In this document: in pieces, positions 8,044 to 11,361 of the stretch
How positions within the stretch are numbered: position 1 is the stretch's first letter
Layout of the letters: each line of letters begins with the position of its first letter
DNA from: Euperipatoides rowelli
Lineage: Eukaryota > Onychophora > Udeonychophora > Euonychophora > Peripatopsidae
Assembly: GCA_003024985.2 (NCBI GenBank)
Contig: PXIH01S0050078.1
DNA: 11,361 nucleotides
Direction: 5' to 3' (one strand)
The notes under the pieces: model-generated
Databases searched by the model: none
What the model saw: the letters and a program-made list of their open reading frames with translations, nothing else
Told to the model about the DNA's origin: nothing
Position numbers and translations under genes: made by a program

Positions 8044-8492
8044 TTATACTAAACTATTGAAATAACAGTTGGAGCCTAAGTTCACATCCAAAGCAGTTTT
8101 AAAACCATTCAGACTCTCTACCTCGACCAATGCAGTCGGCAAACTGCTCCATTCAGAAACCACTCGGTTAGAAATAAAACCATATCTTGTTCTCGCTATT
8201 TCATGAGTCAGCTTCCATCGATGTCCTCGTGTTCTGCCAGAATGAGCAAAGTGAAAGAGCATAGAATCTTTTTTTTTATAATAATCTGTTTATATGTAAA
8301 TATGAGATCGCCTCTGTGTTTTCTTTGTAGTGGGGTTATTATTTTGTAAGGTTTTAGCAGTTGTAGACGCTCAGAGTATGGTTTATTTTGTAAATCAACT
8401 ACTTTTTTTGTAATTCTTCTTAAGCATTGGTTTAATCTCTTCCGGTGAGTCAAATTTACAATATAATATGCTATACTGCAATGGTCAAGCAA
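8044..8492 (-). mobile_element. LINE RT C-terminal fragment, mirrored right copy
   Basis: This is the identical inverted copy of the fragment at 2870-3318, with the same frameshift and stop. Two independent LINE insertions would differ in truncation point and mutations. The shared frameshift shows that this copy arose when the whole arm was duplicated, not by a second retrotransposition. Confidence 0.8.
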
Positions 8493-8889
8493 ATCCCTTT
8501 TATTTTTTTTGGTTGTCGATTTGTCCTACATTGAGAATCTCAACATGTGGCAACCCTACTATAATAGGGAAAAACAGATCACTATAACATTTTTAAAAAT
8601 ATATATAAAATAGAAACAAAATGAGTAAAAATGTGAAAAAAAAAAAAAACTCATTCCTCCCCGACTCTCAAAACAAGTCCTAGGGTGCTTTGTCCCTCAT
8701 AGAGAATATTGCAGTGATGGCATTTTAATAATAAATAATCAAATTAATATCATCTAAGAAGGAATCTAAAATGAAGGCTTTCCAATATGTATTTTTCCTG
8801 TTGTAAAAAAATATTTAATCCATACTTTTAGAACCTTCATTAGCATTAATTAATACAAAACAATATAAGAATGATAAATCGGTAGTAAC

Positions 8890-8984
8890 CTTTGTAATTC
8901 CTCTCGTTTCTCTTTGGTAGCAGCTTTACAAAGTAGGATATCATGGAGAATACTAACCAATCGCATGAAGTGAGCTTCTTCTTC
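8890..8984 (-). CDS. Possible internal coding exon, mirrored right copy
   Basis: This is the exact inverted copy of the exon candidate at 2378-2472, with the same splice-like borders on the - strand. If the palindrome is genomic, the exon is present twice in divergent orientation. If it is an artefact, only one copy exists. Confidence 0.4.
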
Positions 8985-9609
8985 CTAATCAACAAATGAT
9001 TTACATAGTCTTAAAACATAACTGTAAATGGGAAACAAGCAGAAAAAAACGTCAAAAACATTTTAGCAATAAAGCACATTATTATATTATTCCTACGAGT
9101 ACAAATAATATACCTAAAAAAATGATTTATCACATTAAATCTTTATCTAAAAATAAAAATATATTAATATCTTGTACTTTTGAACCTATAAATTATAGTT
9201 CTCGTTGACAATCCCTTTAATATAAGTTTACCGTATGAGATTTAATTCAGTTTATGATGATTGTACTGTGACGCACATGTTTTACACCCACATTTAGAAC
9301 ACAGGTATGTGTGAGTACACCAAGTTGTTAATTATTCCTGCAAAAGTGGGTCTTAATGTCCACATCAAAACCCCAATATCTGAGTCCAGCCTGAGTTAAT
9401 CGCTCTAAAATATTTCTTCCCTTTGTGCTTTTCAATATTATGAAGCGCAGAAAGATGGAAAATGGCAAAGATAACGTTGATTTCTATATCCATGTCTGAG
9501 AAAATCTTTTTTCCTCGCATTTTCATTGTGGAAACAAAGATTTAAGAAGTATCATTACAGACTGAGAAACTTGGTCCGTGATCAAAATATAGTAAGCAAC
9601 ATTATAAAT

Positions 9610-10253
9610 CAATGGCTCACAAACTTTCGCAATCTACCACCCACCCGATTTCATAAACTGATAAATCCTCCCACCCCCCAGTCTATAAACAAATTATGAC
9701 CCAATGAAAAATATATTGTAAATATCAAAACAATAATAATTTCATATTTATTCAAAACCCAATATGTTTTTTTTATTTAATTAATTTGATGAACGTTATA
9801 CATCAGGTTTTTTTTAATTCTGATAGTCATTTAGCAATATTCTTAGAACTACATCTGGTAATTACTCCTCTCCAATAATTTTTGATGGATGGCCTTGATG
9901 AAATGTTAGTCTTTCAATGTCTGGTTTAAAGTTACTCAAGAAGAGTCTTAAATCAGCCTATTCAGTTATTGGAGTTTTTTTTTTTCTTGGTCACAAGTTG
10001 CATAACTAAGATAAATTTTGTTCCACCAAAGAAGATGTTGAAAATGTAAAATGAGGAACTTCTTAACCTCTGTAGACCCTAGTGATCAGAAATTTGAATG
10101 TCTCAGTGTTAAAATTTTATTACTATTTTTTCGTGACGATTCCCGTTTGAAGAAAAATAATAATAATTGTTCCAGTACCCTTAGACTCTAAAGTGCCCCA
10201 CAGATACCACATTGTCTCCCAGCGGGCAAAATCTCTCTCTTTGGGAAACACTA
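9610..10253. mobile_element. Probable degenerate hAT-type element, mirrored right copy
   Basis: This is the inverted copy of 1109-1752 created with the arm. The identical degenerate termini show it was carried along in the duplication rather than inserted separately. Confidence 0.4.
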
Positions 10254-11282
10254 CTTAAAAGGATTTTTTTTTAATGTATAATATATACAGTAGCCTATAC
10301 AGTGTATTATTTTAAATTCATTATGAATTTATGGGGTAATGGCAAAATTTGGAATTAAATTTTGATCACTTTCAAGAAACCTGTTTATAAAAGCATTAAA
10401 GAATTATGTTAATTTAACAGAATGACTAGAGCTTCAAATTTAACATTAAATACAATGAGAAAAAAAACAAAAAAAAAAAGGTAAACAAAATTGGGGATGA
10501 AAATCAAGAGTGAAACTAATTTTGGATAGACCTTAAAAATTAATCATAGTAAGATGTTGCATTAATAAAGCATTACGCTGTGAACATAATTAACCCTATA
10601 ACAGGACCCTTATAATCCTCATATCACAAAGTAAAACTATTTTATTGCAATGAATCTAAACCGTATTGAATTATAAATTGTGGCTGCTAGTCTTTTTTCA
10701 CATTTTATATATTTGACCAGTGATTGCCGGCGAATTTTGCAAGATAAGTTGATAACTTAGAAAATTATATTATTACTTAATTCAAAATTTATTAGAAATC
10801 AAAGTTCACCATTAGTGGATAACTTGGACTTCAATCTTTGAAAGGAGGTCAAACCCAGCCACAATATTTCTCTGCTAATTCTATTCATTTTCTGAACCAG
10901 GTTTGAAACCACCTTTCAAAACAATAAATCACTATTTGTTAAACTTTAGGGTAGCCCAAAGCCCCACATCTGAATGAGGGCCCCGGGACTGGAAATCCAA
11001 ATTGGGCTTTTTATACATAACCCTTTTTGTTATCGGGAGCCTTGTTCATTAATATTTGCTAAGATTTTTTTTGAGGGGGGGTGCATGGGTGCGTTGACTT
11101 TGTCAGATTTGATGCTTTTTTTTTATTTTTTTATTTTATGGATTATGGGTCCATTGTTTACCTTTACAAGCCTATAAGACTCCTTGTCCAAACCTATGAC
11201 CCCCCACATTGATCCTAGTCATAACTATGTATTGTAGTTTCTTGTGGAAGTTGTACATGCGTAGGGGAGTAGATGATATTTG

Positions 11283-11331
11283 CCGGTTCTGGCTCACTTC
11301 CGGTTTCCGGTAACGTGACTTCCGGTTCCGG
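11283..11331 (-). repeat. CCGGAA-rich cluster at the outer end, mirrored right copy
   Basis: This is the inverted copy of the block at 31-79. Both clusters lie at the extreme ends of the window, so their full extent cannot be seen. Confidence 0.5.
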
Positions 11332-11339
11332 TTTTAAGT

Positions 11340-11352
11340 AGGTCAAAGGTCA
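11340..11352 (+). promoter_or_regulatory. DR1-like direct repeat, mirrored right copy
   Basis: This is the inverted copy of the motif at 10-22, here AGGTCAAAGGTCA on the + strand. It reflects the arm duplication and adds no independent evidence of function. Confidence 0.2.
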
Positions 11353-11361
11353 GCTCAAAAA

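Larger units (their letters stand above)
5725..11361 (-). repeat. Right arm of a giant near-perfect palindrome
   Basis: This is the reverse-complement copy of 1-5637. Every feature described in the left arm recurs here at 11362 minus its coordinate, on the opposite strand. No arm-specific substitution or indel was found outside the central core. Copies of coding, mobile and spacer DNA are equally identical, so selection on a gene does not explain the conservation. A copying mechanism or very recent origin does. Confidence 0.97.

Noticed and set aside
1-11361. Virus or linear plasmid with terminal inverted repeats, or a DNA transposon with long TIRs
   Set aside because: No unique central coding segment exists: the arms meet at an 11-nt loop, and no polymerase, capsid, integrase or transposase frame is present.
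1-11361. CRISPR array, tRNA, rRNA or bacterial operon
   Set aside because: I saw no regularly spaced direct repeats with unique spacers, no tRNA arms or rRNA-like blocks, and no long bacterial-type ORFs in either arm.

Overview
The whole window is one near-perfect palindrome. Every base i outside a short core is complementary to base 11362-i, so positions 1-5637 and 5725-11361 are the same 5,637-bp sequence in opposite orientation. I checked this by direct comparison at both outer ends, at four other places, and through the identical translations of mirrored open frames. Homopolymers of 8 to 14 bases match in length. The only asymmetry I found is inside an 87-bp core (5638-5724). That core is itself a small hairpin with its own pairing register, one mismatch, an unpaired 11-nt loop, and A15 opposite T17.

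The DNA looks like AT-rich intergenic or intronic sequence from an animal, perhaps an invertebrate or other aquatic animal. The evidence is a decayed CR1/Jockey-type LINE 3' end, hAT-like termini, small exon-like islands with GT/AG borders, and recurring AGGCCTA-like words. There is no bacterial gene organisation: no long ORFs, ribosome binding sites or operons. The species cannot be named from this sequence.

Left arm, read 5' to 3' on +: a CpG-containing CCGGAA cluster at the outer end; about 1 kb of AT-rich sequence with no gene; a probable degenerate hAT-type non-autonomous element (about 1109-1752); a possible 95-bp coding exon (2378-2472); a 5'-truncated, frameshifted LINE RT C-terminal fragment (about 2870-3318); three copies of a 24-bp tandem repeat; a possible terminal exon (3947-4236); an AT-rich stretch that could be its 3' UTR, with overlapping AATAAA signals at 5121-5130; and 0.5 kb of AT-rich sequence leading to the core. 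The right arm repeats all of this in reverse on the - strand.

The main question is whether the palindrome is real. Asymmetry is confined to a pre-existing hairpin, and everything outside is identical including homopolymers. This is what self-primed fold-back copying of one arm would give, either in vivo (fold-back inverted duplication after a break) or as a library, amplification or assembly artefact. A recent natural inverted duplication, or one kept identical by gene conversion, cannot be excluded from sequence alone. No coherent new gene system is evident. The two exon candidates lie on the same strand and could belong to one host gene, but their phases do not join directly and I do not recognise the protein.
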